A stretch of DNA of 64,000 nt from Hexactinellida sp. DTS-2022 (taxonomy: Eukaryota; Porifera; Hexactinellida): contig JAPNXP010000001.1 of NCBI GenBank assembly GCA_028753945.1, positions 9,476,501 to 9,540,500 on the forward strand, in the 5' to 3' direction. Positions within the stretch are counted from its first letter, which is position 1; every line of letters begins with the position of its first letter. A program made the position numbers and the translations under genes. The notes under the pieces were generated by a model that was not told the DNA's origin, made no database searches, and saw only the letters and a list, made by a program, of their open reading frames with translations. This document shows, piece by piece, positions 1 through 12,622 of this stretch.

Positions 1-2357
1 AGCTTGTAGGATGGTTCGTTTGTTGCTAAATTGTATCGCATTATACATAAATTTATATTCACTATATGACTGATTAGTGGTATACGGAGTTATCAGCGAG
101 TGTAATACTCAGACTGATATGTTATATAGCAGTAATTATAGTGTTGGAACCTGATAGCACTAAACTAAGGATACCTCGCAGACTGTATCAGGTGAGACAT
201 ATGGGAAATGGTAACACGGTTCTCACAGCTTATAAATTCCGTGAAGAGTCATAAACTTATGCGCATAAATAAGTGAATGGGTACAAGTTAGTATAAGTAA
301 TACATAATATGAGAGGCTATAGTCTTATGTGAATCAGATGTGTGGGGGGCTTAAAAAGTGTAAGATTTGACAATACTGACACACACAATAGGAATAATAA
401 CGCAATTAGAGTCATTCAAAGTTATCTATAGCACACAAATCTTTTGTAATCAACCAAGTTCAATAGAACCTATATTCCTCAAGCTAACAAAAGAGATAAT
501 ACGTACGTGATAAATCAGACTACAACACAAATTCCAGGACACTACTATAAATTATTACTCGTTACACAACGTTACTTGAGATTTTTGTACAAGTCATTAT
601 GTCATAATTTGCTATTTTATTCCTTTTAGGATAAAATGGCTCAATAAATCTATCCACGTATAAAATGTTATGAGATTTTCATGTATGTAATCATTCTATA
701 TGATACTGCTAGCTAGCAGGATAATTATAGCTGAAAAAAAGAAATATATAGGTGCAGCTATTTGGGCCATTTTACAAGAAGTGGTATTGTACTTAGTTGT
801 GCGATCAATTACTTGAAAATGCCTAATTGATTTTTGATAGTTGCATTAACTACAGCATATTAATGGGACATGGAAGCCTCAGCTTAATCTGATGCATATT
901 ATTCCTCTTGAGTCGGCTCAGTCAAGTTGCAACTCATTCGTGCTCTAACCTACACAGAGAATGCGAATTAAGTGTGTATCCCCTTCCTTGCTTTTGCCTT
1001 TGTTAAGGTTGGAAAGTCTGTAGGACGGATAGTAGGAATCACATTTCAATACAAATAGTGTACAGTGGATAGTATTCAGCAATTATACCATAATTCATAT
1101 TGTAGAAATATATTAATACAAAACATATAATTACCAAGGATATTGAGCAAGTTCGTAATACATCATTACTTTGACTTGGTTTAATGTAATCTTCACAAAT
1201 CAGGTCCAATTATAGCAAAAGTCATTAATAAATACGTGTATGCTGTTACTCTTATATAACGTCAACAGTAGATTTAATAAATTTAGTCATTAAGTGTAAA
1301 TACTAAATACCCCGTGAAATTATAACTAAATTAATCTCTAATTATTTCAACAAATACTGTGCAACCTCGATTATCCGAAATCGGTTAATTAAAGTTCGGA
1401 TAATCAAGGTTGCACTGAATGTATCAAATATGAGTATTTGTGGTTTTAATAAGAAACAGCTATTAATAATCTACAATATAAGCAAATACAAGCCCACAGT
1501 GAGAGCCAATTTCCAAAAGTGAATACTTGTAGGGAACTGAAGTTACTATTAACCAAGTTCAGATCCATACAAATATTAATGTTGGCAAGTTGCCAAACTT
1601 TCAGCTTAACGATGATGCAAAAGAATTCGTTATATCTGGATATTCAAGTGCTGTTGGGAAGTAAATGGTATCCAAACAACTGTACTTCATTCAGTATCAA
1701 ATGTACTCTATAATATACCTTGGATGCTTTAGTAAATATTTACCCTGAAAAATAGCGTGTAGTTTCCAATAAACTTGAGACAATATTTTGAACTTTTAAT
1801 TAGATAATATATTAAAATACTTTTAATAATAATAAAATCGTTGTTTTCAGCGCAGATACTGGATAATAATTAGCTTATAATTTCATAGTCTATACTTAGA
1901 AGTGACTCTTCTTTGCAGCTCAATCTTCTCGCGAGGAAGCTGTCCAATTCGCAGTAAATAAGCGAAATCCGCACTGTCAGTCCTTACCAGAGTCAATTCA
2001 TATATTTCAGAATGGTTTGGTGGAAACTAGTGAACAAACTTGTCTTCACTAAAGTAGAATCTTTCGATTAAAATAAAACACAAAGGATTACCAAGTATTG
2101 ATAATAGCGATGTGCTTATAATAAACTTAATATTACTAACAATAGAATAGTTTGTGAAAATGATGACAAAATTAATCGAAGTAGAACATTCTGCAATCAC
2201 TACCTCCTAGCTCAAACTATAAGAGTGTTAGTCCAGCACAAGAAGAGGTGACAGGTGAAACTCAGTACACTGCTAGAAGAGAATAAATCTATATTTGCGT
2301 CTCGAATTGGTGGTGTTACTCTTGAAGTGGGATTGGCTTGGTTAAAGTAGCCCTGCC
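1..2357. other. Gene-free AT-rich stretch downstream of the KANSL1-like gene
   Basis: No convincing coding region is seen on either strand. Short open frames here are isolated, with no recognisable domain. The only clear structure is a 62-bp hairpin element at 1357-1418, listed separately. The part next to 2357 should contain the 3' UTR of the gene on the minus strand, but I could not pick a convincing poly(A) signal. Confidence 0.6.
1357..1418. mobile_element. 62-bp pogo/Tigger-like hairpin MITE
   Basis: Two arms of about 21 bp, at 1359-1380 and 1395-1416, are inverted copies containing CTCGATTATCCGAA and TTCGGATAATCAAGG, separated by about 14 bp. The outer ends read like CAGTGCAACC. Ends of the type CAGT..AACC..GATTATCCG are typical of pogo/Tigger-type MITEs; the family assignment is inferred from these ends only. 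Confidence 0.6.
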
Positions 2358-5300
2358 TCACTGCTGCGACTTGAAGCTGAGAGATGTCACGTGAGGCGTA
2401 GAGAATACAGAATCTTCAATCGGAGAGTTGAAGTCTGTTGGCTTAGACATTTCTGAGTGGTTAGTGATCTCCTCTAACAACTCGTCCGAAGAGAGAGGGA
2501 ACTTCCTGGACCTCCAGCCGTAGCAGGACGGCTTCGGAGAGTCGGAGTAGACCTGCAGTCGCTTCAGCTTCTTGCTGGAAGCAGAATGGTTATGTCCTGT
2601 GTCCTGGTAGTTCCGAATCTCCAGTTCCTCGCACTTGGTATGCATTGCTTCGTATGAACCGTCGGTCGTATCCTTATAAAGGAGATTGTTAATCGAATGC
2701 TATAATGAATAGTCCTATTAAAGCAAACTAGTAACCTCAGGATTCGTAGCTTCGGGGTCAAGTTGTTGTGAAGATTCCGCTCGCCTCCAACCAGGGATTA
2801 CAATCTCCTTCAAGCTGTGCTTCTCTGGCTTGGGGAGATAGCTGCCGGGAATAACGATGCTGGTCGTGTCGTAGCTCCTGGCGCGCCTCTGTCGGGACGC
2901 AGAGAGCATGGGCTTGCTCTTGCCTGGTTTGTGCTGAGACAGCTCTGCAATGGAACTACTGGCGTATCTGTGCTTGCTATCTACATAACTGTAGCATAAC
3001 AACATAGAGTGTCAAATGGAATCTCAGCGAACCAAATAGAAAACTTACTCTGGGCTTGCGAAATATTTAGCTTGGGTCTGTGGCCTATTTTTCTGTTATT
3101 CCCTCTGACAGCCCGGTAGCGAGCTCCCTGCACATTAGGAAATGTTCTGTTGTGCGACATAGCGAGCTCTATCTTCCGTAGGTCCTTCGGGTCCAAGGGC
3201 AAGTCTTTGGTAGCCAGCCTCATAGTAGAATCGTACATGAGGAGGGTACTGGGGATATCTACAGGAGTATTTTATTTAATTAATTAATTAATTTAATTTT
3301 ATTTATTATTTTATTTTATAGGGTTGATAAAAATCATGATTTTTTTTTTAATAAAAAAAAATCCGATTTTTTTGATTAAAATCAGAGTTTTGATTTTAAT
3401 TGTTTTTTTGCAATCTATATCACACTGGCGTATATTATTTGGCTAATAGATTAATTACATTGATAATGACTCATTTTCATTGTAATTTGACTCATTATCA
3501 ATGTATTTCTTTTCTTTTCGCAAAAAACAATAGACATAAAAAATCTGATTAAATCAATGATTTAAATCACTTGATTTAAATCAAACAACCCTGAGGAGTA
3601 AGCTCATAACACAGGACAGGTCTCAGAGCTGACAACACATACCGTCTGAGAGGGAGAGAACAGAGTGGTAGTGGGGCGTGGACTGCAGCACGTTGGTGAG
3701 GGGGCGGCGTGGTAGCGAGGCCGCTTGGTGGATGACGCGAGAAGACGGGAGAGAGGGCGAGTAAGGCGTGCAGCGAGACGAGGTGTCAGCGGAGACATCT
3801 CCCTCGTGTGGCGAATGAGAGCAGCGCAGCTCCCCCAGTCTCTGGTCAACAGAGGACAGCTCGCTGTCGATCTGACTGATCTGCAGGTCCAGCCAGCTCC
3901 ATCTCCCTCCGACCTCGGCCCTGTCGCGGAGCCAGCCGCGGTGCAGCTTTGTGAGTCTAGCGGGCACAATAAGCACTCTGCTAGGTAACCCTATCTCCCC
4001 AGTTAGCTAGCACTCTCATAAGAGAGTTAAAACACTCACAATAGGCTACAAACCTCCTGCGTTTGGGTCCCCCTAGGTTAGTACTGTTCATATAGCAGTC
4101 GTCTTCTGAGGAGCTCTCGGTCTCGCAGCCAGTTCTCACTCGGTCTCTGCAGTGTCTGAGCGTCGCTCTGAAGCTACGCGCTTGCTTCTCAGACTCTCTA
4201 CAAGCAAGCAGCAACATAATAGTAAGGGCATCGAGTAGTGGTACACTTAATCTAAGTTGACTAATTCCTGAATGAGTTTACTTATCCACCGATCATCGGC
4301 GTTTGTATTAAAAAACCTTGCTACTTTCTATCGATTGTTCTTTTATGTTTATAAAAAAACACCATCGGTAGAAACTAGCCAGGTTATTTAATACAAACGC
4401 CGATGATCGGTGGATAAGTAAATTCTTCTTGAATTATTCAAGAACTACTCAAAATATATTTTCATAATTTCGGTGGTGTCCACTATTTTTTTGCATATAC
4501 TTAGCAATGGTATTATTTTGAGAACTTGAAATGGGTCAAATATTACTGCTACCGCGGGTAATAGATGATCCACAAATGCTTGTGAGCACAATGAACAATC
4601 ATGAATAATCTATAATTCTTTCCATTTTCAATGTATTAGTCAACTTAGCATTTAATAAGATAACTATTAGCTAGGGAATTACATTAGATCACAGATTATA
4701 TAGTATACTATAACTTAATAAGCTTTGTGAAGTATGAATACATACCTGGTGTTGGTTTGCATCAAAAGGTGTGAGTGTGTGTGTGCAGGCACTCGGCAGA
4801 CATCAGAGTGTCCTCTGTCTTGAGTTACGGATATAAACGTGCGACTTTGCTGAATCAAGATTCCCTCCTCTATCCGGGCAATGATCTGCTTCAAATCTCT
4901 ACTTTTCTCCTGCAACGTCCGCTGCATACAAATAATATCCTCGCACTTCTCGAGGTGTGATCTCGTGGTCTCCTGCAGAGAGGGGCTGTATATGGAGTTC
5001 TGTAGACAGGGCGGGATGTGTGCCCGCGTGGCCTCCTCCTCTCTCTGGGAGTCCGGCATGACTGTGCAGAAGGTCTCTATCTCCGTGAGGAGAGTGGGCG
5101 TGAGCGGGTCTACCGAGGAGTACTGGATGTCCGGCGGGAGAGACTCGGGTTCTGGAAAGCGCTTCGGAGAAACCTCCTCATTGATAAACCCCTGCTCACA
5201 GTCGTGGAACTCAGAGGGACTGGACTGCTGTGTAGGGTCCTCAGCGCGGGCAGGCATTACGTATGCTACGTCATCAGGCGGGGTTTCCAGCGCATAGTTG

Positions 5301-6223
5301 GGGTTCTTGTTCTCTATCTCCCGAGAGTCCTCTCTGGACAGCTTCCGCGAGGGCTCCTGTCCCAGCTCCTGCGGAGAGCCGTTGGGACGAGTGTCGGAGG
5401 AGAGACTGCTGAAGGCGTCGCTGACTGGCTCCTCTGGGGTGGTCGAGCTGAGGGGGGGCGTGTCCAGGGAGTGAGGCTTATAAGCAGATTTCAGTTGAGC
5501 AGGTGCCTCCTCGTGTTCAGCTCCGTTAGTAATAACGGGAGAGGGGATGCGGCTACAATAAGCGGGTTGTGCAGTGTCTATACTTCTCGCTCGTGACGAA
5601 TCATTGTCGGAGTCGCCTACACTATTGTAGAGGTTTTTCAGATCTTGGTTTAGAGTTGGAGATGGAAAGGTTCTATCGACGTTGGTTTGTGTAGGCGATA
5701 TCTCTGAATTCTGTTCACACTCTTGGTTCGAATAGTGCTGACACGGGTCGCAAGTGGAGTTCAAAAAGAACCTGTTTTTGTGTACTGAGTTAATTCTGGC
5801 GTTGTCAGTAGGTTCCGAGTGCGGGGTGTCCCTGGAGTGCTGGGGCGGGCCCGAGAAGGAGCGACGGGGAGAGGAGAGCAGAGGGAGGGAGGTGGTACTC
5901 TTAGGTTTCATGGATGTGGTTTGAGAGAATAAAATTTCCTCTGAATGAGAGAGGTGTGCTCGGATATTCTCACCAATCGTGAGCTGGTCGCCCGAAGATA
6001 GGCTCAGTATCTTTGTTCTCGTCTGCTCCCGATCAGCTTGCATCTGCTCGCTGAAGTCAGAGTGCGAGTAAGAGTACTGGCTAATAATAATTTCAGGATC
6101 CTCTTCGATCGGCCAATCAGCAGCGACGTCACCGGTCAAAAGGGAAGGCGGGGGGCCTGTTTCAAGTTCCATCGGCTCAGGAGAGCTGGTTACAGACATG
6201 TAATCAGGAATGTAGTCAGAGAC
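2358..6223 (-). CDS. KANSL1: KANSL1-like NSL-complex subunit with PEHE domain (6 exons, 5' end open)
   Basis: KANSL1 is the scaffold of the NSL histone acetyltransferase complex in the nucleus, and its C-terminal PEHE domain binds MOF/KAT8. Exons, minus strand: 6223-4746, 4197-4054, 3977-3643, 3258-3049, 2980-2736, 2672-2358. All junctions are GT-AG, codon phases agree at each one, and the total of 2727 nt gives 908 residues plus stop (human KANSL1 has about 1100). The first exon is a Ser/Pro-rich low-complexity tail ending in a short coiled stretch (CEDIICMQRTLQEKSRDLKQ). Exon 3 has GGRWSWLDLQISQIDSEL, like the KANSL1 region before the PEHE domain. Exon 5 has the PEHE core RSYDTTSIVIP, then EIVIPGW. 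Exon 6 has MHTKCEELEI, matching the conserved post-PEHE HxxCEE segment. The first exon begins right after a strong acceptor (ctattgcag), so a further upstream exon is likely; otherwise the first Met is residue 11 of this exon. Introns 1 and 3 contain MITEs. Confidence 0.85.
3320..3592. mobile_element. MITE in KANSL1 intron 3
   Basis: The element starts AGGGTTGATAAAAATCATG and ends ATTTAAATCAAACAACCCT, giving AGGGTTG/CAACCCT termini with AT-rich subterminal palindromes built on TGATTTAAATCA. It fills most of the 384-bp intron between exons 3 and 4, which would otherwise be about 110 bp. No coding capacity. Confidence 0.65.
4277..4423. mobile_element. 147-bp MITE with long near-perfect TIRs in KANSL1 intron 1
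   Basis: Arms of more than 30 bp read inward from TTTACTTATCCACCGATC at 4277 and from the reverse complement ending at 4423. They enclose about 70 bp with a second, weaker inverted motif. The near-identity of the arms suggests a recent insertion. It lies inside the first coding intron (4198-4745). Confidence 0.75.
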
Positions 6224-8669
6224 CTGCAATAGAACAAGAGTAAATATACAGACATAGTTACTGTTTATAAAAAGCTATATTTTTGGTTCAGTATAATTAC
6301 TACAATTCCTAGAGCTTCGAAGCCTTCCTTTCATAGCACAAATTGATAAGTCAATTCAGATCAGTGAGGCTATTTATAAATAAAATAAAAGAACATATAA
6401 ACCGAATAGAAGAAACATAATGGGAAAATATTAATTGATTTGGCATAGAGACAGCTACAATCAATATAAACGTTATTTGATATTTACTGTTTTGGCTAAG
6501 CAAGAATATGTCAATAAAATAATAAGAAACTCTTGAATAGGAGAGCTAAGAAGTTAGAATAGCAACGTGTATAACTTGAGCTAATGGCTACTTTATAATT
6601 CACATTGAAAGTTGAATGAATAAAGTATAAAATATGTACTACACAAGATTACTTAGGTCACAAGGTAGGTACATTGACTGTATAATTAAATAATTGAATT
6701 CATGAGAATCCATAGCATGCTAGAATTTAGTCTATTATCATCAATAGAGAATCAATGTGCTAAAGTATAATTAAAATTCAAACCTTCCTCATGAAACATT
6801 GTAGGTTACTAATTAGAAAATTGAGATAGGGTGTGATTATACTTTCAGATATTAACCCATACCAGGAAGCGATTTGGAACAAAAAGAACATATACAGTTG
6901 GTTCTCGTTATTAGCTCGGGTGTAGTAGCTCTGCCTCTGGCTAATGGGAAGAAGTTTTCACCAATTTGGGTAAATACGTACTTCGTATAATAACTAATTT
7001 AGAAGGTCCCCTGGTGTCGACCAGTGTTTAATTCATTATTATTGCTTATTAGGTCAAAAGCTAAGGTGTTACACTGTCTAATAATAGTAACTAATACGGA
7101 GCATCAATTAAAGGATTTGCGTATTTGGTATGATACGTACTATGATTACACTAACGTACAAGTTATCAGCACTGCTTATGAACAACGTGAGCCAATTTAG
7201 AGAGGTTGTTGGGAGTAGGACGAGATCATATAGATAACTATTTAAGTAATATTATAATAACAAGCTGCTCGTCCGCGCTACGCGCGTTCTTACAACTTGC
7301 ACTCGGGCCTGTGGCCCTCGCTTGTATTCATGGCAAATATATTTTCAAAATGTTATGCCAGTTGTATTTAAATACTGTGGAATGTAACGGAAATTTAACG
7401 AAAATTATACATCCCTTTCCTTACGTCAATTTTTTGCCATTTTGGAATAAAAATTACGGTATGTGACATTCGTTATCCTTCTCCTCCCTCGAAAGCGTTA
7501 CTTAAATTTCGAAAGCCTCATACGCAGGTTAATTATATTATGGGAAATCTTTTAGGAATATAATAGCTGGCCGCTAGCCTATGTACAAATGACCGTTGTA
7601 TAGAGTAACCTTTAGCAGATTCTACTATACAGTATGTAGGTAGCAGATCCCAACCTTATTGAGCTGTGACCCCTAAGCAGTATATTTAAGCTGATCGACC
7701 GCACTACGCGCGTTCTCACTCGAGCCTTCGGTCCTCGCGTGTATTTACAACAATTTTGATTCCTTAATTAGATTAGACAAATTTGTTACTTCAGAAAGAA
7801 AGTAAACAGCTCAAACTTTTAGACTAAATCATAAAAATATATGCTCATGATTCTCGGTAAATTAATACGTTAATTCTAGCTAAAAAAGTCATTGATACGA
7901 AAATTATTCTTAACTGACAAATATATCTTTTTTCGGGTTTATGAGTAGCAAATCTGAAATCAAATTGATTAATCAAAAGTTTGGAAATGAAGATTTTATA
8001 AGGTGGAATGAAAGGTTTTAATTAAACTTTTACTAAATAGACTATTTATGCGATTAATGGGACTATTAAAGTACTAACTTATAGGGTAAAATTTATTGGT
8101 CAAATGTATTGACCCAGAATTATTTGTATTTATTTTTTCAGCCAATTAAATTGCAGTCTCTGTTAGGCTTTCTATAATGCATAATTAACAGCTGATAGTT
8201 TTGTCACCTTTTGAAAGGGAAGATATGAATATTTTTCTTAGATATTAGAACTTGTTCCTAGAAACAATATTTTCTACCCCTCTGCCAAATTTCAAGTCTG
8301 TAGCTCCTACCAGTTCCTCAATCAATTCCGAACAACAACAAAAAACAAAAAATCATTGTGATTTAATATACGTATAAGATAATAATACAGAAATTCGCAT
8401 TATTAATTGGGAATATAGTATTATGCAATGTCTAATTAGCGGAATAGGATTATCAAAGAATAGACCAATTTGTCTAATGAGCTAATTATTACAGATAAGT
8501 TCCGGTCGGAATCAATTTGCAGCAAGAACAATATGACATTATAATTATATTCTACCGAACTCGTGCGAATAAGGAATTAATACAGAATAGAATAACTTGA
8601 TAGCATTTATGCTCTCTATAGCACAAGTCTTAATTAATACCTCTAAGGTGTAGATATGTAACTAATTGC

Positions 8670-8670
<1 letters not shown>
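6224..8670. other. Gene-free region upstream of the KANSL1-like gene
   Basis: No supported coding region. The missing 5' exon(s) and promoter of the minus-strand KANSL1-like gene should lie here, but I cannot place them. Two GC-rich hairpin clusters occur at about 7262-7330 and 7690-7745, each with CGCGC-type triloop hairpins (for example 7274-7286) followed by a CTCG-rich hairpin. These resemble the hairpin cassettes described elsewhere in the window. Confidence 0.5.

Positions 8671-8703
<33 letters not shown>
8671..8703. repeat. Trinucleotide microsatellite (TAA)n
   Basis: About 11 uninterrupted copies of TAA/ATA. No nearby gene. Confidence 0.9.
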
Positions 8704-8705
<2 letters not shown>

Positions 8706-8781
8706 TTCTCAACTGTTAGCCTGAAAACTTGTTTGTACAATTGAACAGTTTAATGGGAAGTGCTTTAACTAATAAACTAAA

Positions 8782-9009
8782 TACCGTATTTCCCCGAATA
8801 AGCGCCGGGTCAATAAAAATGACATTGGCAGATTAGTTGATCACTGTAATGTAATTCCATTGATTTTGGCAACTTCAGTAGGTATACTGTTGGTGGAAAC
8901 TTTAGAACCGACCTAAATATTACATTCTGGATTTTTCACAAAAATTTCAGGATAATTTTGGCCCACGAAAACAATAAGCGCCGGGGCGCTTATTCGGGGA
9001 AATACGGTA
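8782..9009. mobile_element. 228-bp MITE with TACCGTATTTCCCCGAATAA ends
   Basis: Left end TACCGTATTTCCCCGAATAA followed by GCGCC; right end GGCGCTTATTCGGGGAAA followed by TACGGTA. The TIR is about 25 bp. A diverged copy in the opposite orientation lies at about 60705-60953, sharing the interior phrases about CCATTGATTTTGGCAA and GGATTTTTCA. Non-coding. Confidence 0.8.
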
Positions 9010-12000
9010 ATAACGTATTGAGTGGAACCTCTGAATAACGTAGACATTGGGGACAGGACTGTAGTCAGTAGTAGGAAGATGTCCGCTCTTGAGAGGTCGT
9101 TAATCATTTATTATTTTATACTATAATACATACAATTCTGAATACATTTTTAAGGTCGAATAATGACAGGTATGTCATAAGTATGATTATAACCTCTAAA
9201 TACAAGCATACTAGTCTAACTAAGTAGTCAAATGTTATTGTTGTTGTATATCTACATATTATCACGCTAAAATTAGTGAATTAATGAATTAATTATTGGG
9301 AGTAGTTTTGGTTTTCCGTTAACTGGATCTAATTTTATATTAATACACACCAGGCGCGTGTGAGCGAGCTCAAACTAACTACCTATAAGTTTCATTGAAT
9401 AAAATATCAATTCAATTAATGTATATTCCGTATTTATTCGAATAGTAGATTAGGCGATGATTGTTTTTTAGGCCTTTTTCTGACCTTTTCGAGAATATAA
9501 CATGTTGATACAATTTATTTACTATAGTCGGTTGATAATCATATTGCGACTAATATTAGATAAAGAAATTTACTCAGGGTACCGGTAATAAATTTGTATT
9601 TTCTAATTGGGGGGGGGGGGTTTATTATTGGAGGTAGACGATTATTCGAATAGGAGCTACTATTAGACTATATACGGCCTGAATAGCAATATTATAATAA
9701 CAAACAAATACACAGTAGATAAATCAATAACGAACAAAAGAGTAGTCAAGCAAGAAAAAGCTTCCGTCAGAAGCTAGAGAATTTAAACGCTTATAAATTT
9801 TGGAGCGCGCTCCCAAGTTTTAAGAGGAACAAGCTCTCATTTCAGCACCTAATCTTCAAAAGCTTTCTACCAGAATTTAACACAATGTATGATTAGGTCC
9901 CGATGGTTCATTTTGCATCATTTTGTATGGAAGGAGCTTCAAGTGAAAAATATATTTTGGTCGAATTAACGAGTATTCGAATTAACGGATGTTCGCTGCA
10001 ATTTTACCAATAATTCTTCACAGATATGTTTGCAGTATAATAAGAACGCAGTTCAGGGTGCGTGCTCCTAAATGGAGCGCACATCAGCTGCGTTCTCTAA
10101 TTCATATTTCGAGATACTCAGACAAGGTCCGCTCCTCAGAATTGGAGAGAGTACTGAAGCGGGCTCTTAAATGCTCTGTGAGTTCATTTTCTAGCAAATA
10201 TACTCTCTCGTTAGCATATACACTGGGCCTTTCGAAGTTTGCACTACGGTACCGAAATGAGTCCTATGCATATGTACCTTATTATAGGAATTAACGTCAT
10301 TTAAATTACCGATGGAGGAAATTTAACGTTATTTGGACCAAAACATTTTCATATAATTAACTCGATTTGTTTAATGTAAGTCACTGATTGTTCCAAATTG
10401 ACTGATAGATGTGGAATCTTCGTAAGCCACCAACACATCAAAAATTGGCGCTCTTGACTGTGTCTTTTATTGATATATAAATTATATAAGAATGGTAGAA
10501 ATTAAATGAGGAGTGTACCACCTGACTTGACATAAGTACATCTTTATCTCATTTTTAAAATAAATTTAAAATTGTTTAGTCACACTTTATTCTAGGCTAC
10601 AATAAAATAATCTATAAAATGGTATTTGTAGCATACTGTGAAAGTTATGGAAATTAACGATGAAGGAAATCGGCCGGACAAATATTTGGTGACAGATCAA
10701 ATCGCGTTAATGAGATGTAACTTTAATTTCTCATAAATAAAGGATACTAATTGTTGTTTCCTGAGGGGTGTTTATAAATCAGCACGCTATAATTTGTAAG
10801 TTAGTAAACACTTTTATGATAATGAGATCTATAAAGTGCATCAAAAGCACACGCCCAATTTGCTATATTCTGTTATAACGTAATTCCCCCTTGCGCTCTT
10901 TTACTTCCGACACTTATTCACGCCAAATTACTCCGGGAAGGACGGCAACGGTATATAATACCCCCGTTTAAACTAACACGAGTCCACTGTAAATAAATAC
11001 AATATTACTTGTATACGTACTTGATTAGGTTATTCTATAATCATTTGAGAATAGTATATAAATTCAGTATACTATAAGCGTGGTTACAAGATACAATATC
11101 CTATACAATAATATAAATTCAGACTCTAAATGTCTGTATTTGGAATGCATAGAAACTCGTTTTGGTGGTTGAGCGAAGCCGCGAAGTACAAAAATGCATA
11201 GTAGCCCTACAGTGTATAAACAGTTTGAGAAGCATTACAATAGAAATGGCTTCTGCCATTGTAAGAATAGTATAATGTAATAGAAGAAGTATTAGGTAAT
11301 TCAATACATACTGTGAATTAATAAATGAACTAACCACGGATAAATGTAGTCTTAGTCTGAATAAGAATTCCTCAAAAAAAGTAAAAAATAGGCTGTTTTC
11401 GATCGCTACAAGCTGGCTGTGTGAAAGTTAGTGAAAATTTCTGAGTCAAGGTTCGTGTGCCGGAGAGGCTTGGGAACCAAGAGAACGTAAATTCTGAAGA
11501 AAAGATCAAAAATTGAGAGAGAAATCGTGATATATCTGAGAGGAGTATTTGTGAATTCTGAAATAGGAAAGTAGGCATATAGGAAGATTAGTTGAAATTG
11601 AGCACTTGAAGAGTAATAAAATCTTCTCTTTATATACTTGTTCTACAGTGTATTATTATATAGGAGTGCCATGAATGAGCCCAAGCACCAAAACAAACAT
11701 GATTTGTGTGCTGTTCCTGCCTCATTGGTTATCAAATCACTAAAATATCAAGAAACGAAAATAAAATTTTGAATATTTGTAAAAAATGTTCAGTTATATT
11801 ACCAAATAAGCGAATTACTTTAAGATCGTTGCGCCATCCTAGGAAAGAGTAGGATGGTAAATGTAGGTCATATGAACCAACGAGCTGCCCATATCTGATG
11901 TCAACTCTCATGGAAAGGTAGTTTAGAATTGATTGCGATATTAGCTTTTTAAAAATTAGTTCAAGTATCAAAATAAACAATACAAGAGTTGCCCAACAGA

Positions 12001-12279
12001 ATGTATTTCACGATCGCATTATCAGTAGACTATATAAATTTAGGAATTAATTCTATATCGGCCATCTTTTCTGATGTAATTTTCAGGCACTGACGTTGAC
12101 AAGGTCATTTTTTAAAATCAAAAATTCACCTTTGCGTAACCCGGGTTTTTGATTAAAAAGTGTTGACTGATATCATATAAGTAAGTCCTAAATTTGCATC
12201 TATACAAAAGGTGTCCCATCTAAAAAACAACTTGAATATGCCATCCTTAATAGGCCACCTAGATACCTTATACATATAG
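9010..12279. other. Gene-free stretch with scattered repeat fragments
   Basis: No supported gene. A fragment at about 9350-9390 (GCGTGTGAGCGAGCTCAAAC) matches part of the MITE at 61862-62047. A run of 13 G lies near 9608-9620. GAGCGCGCTC-type inverted motifs occur near 9800-9870 and 10050-10180. An end fragment reading GAATTAACGGATGTTCG near 9978 is the reverse complement of a Tigger-like end at about 34724. Open frames here have no recognisable domain. Confidence 0.45.
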
Positions 12280-12622
12280 GTACACTAGATGACGATTATA
12301 AGAAAATCGTAGGGAACTGCATATAATGGTCTTATAACCGGCATAGAATATAGGAGTATATGCCAACCGTAATCCATAGTAAATGTTCTTATAACCGGTG
12401 TTCTTTTATCCGACATCCAGGCACGTAGCTACGGGGGGGCGACCGCCCCCCCAAAAGTACTTCTCGCCCCCCCTCCCAAGAGAATTAGGAAGTGTTCGTT
12501 ATAGTAAATAGAGTGATTCGTCCCCCACTTGCCCCCCCGACTCCCTGCACTTGCCCCCCCAACATAAAACTTGCCCCCCTGAATTACATACTCTAGCTAC
12601 GTGCCTGCCGACATCTACTGTA
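12280..12622. mobile_element. Diverged ATAAGCAC-family MITE, split by a younger insertion
   Basis: Outer ends TACACTAGATGACGATTATA and CCGACATC+TACTGTA match the ends of the elements at 14723-14899 and 59930-60107. The interior contains several CTTATAACCGG motifs typical of that family. A 190-bp hAT-like MITE is inserted at 12418, eight bases from the right end motif. Confidence 0.6.
12418..12607. mobile_element. 190-bp hAT-like MITE with perfect 8-bp target-site duplication
   Basis: Ends CAGGCACGTAGCTACG and CTAGCTACGTGCCTG. Both sides carry CCGACATC (12410-12417 and 12608-12615), an 8-bp duplication as made by hAT transposases. The interior has two poly-C/poly-G tracts (GGGGGGGCGACCGCCCCCCC). 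It is nested inside an older MITE. Confidence 0.85.

Noticed and set aside
4881-5596. Open frames on the plus strand opposite KANSL1 exon 1
   Set aside because: Antisense to a low-complexity exon with consistent splice sites and homology on the minus strand.
8671-8703. Telomeric or centromeric satellite
   Set aside because: A plain TAA microsatellite of about 33 bp.
9989-10294. 101-codon open frame on the plus strand
   Set aside because: No domain, signal or membrane pattern, and it overlaps repeat-like inverted motifs.
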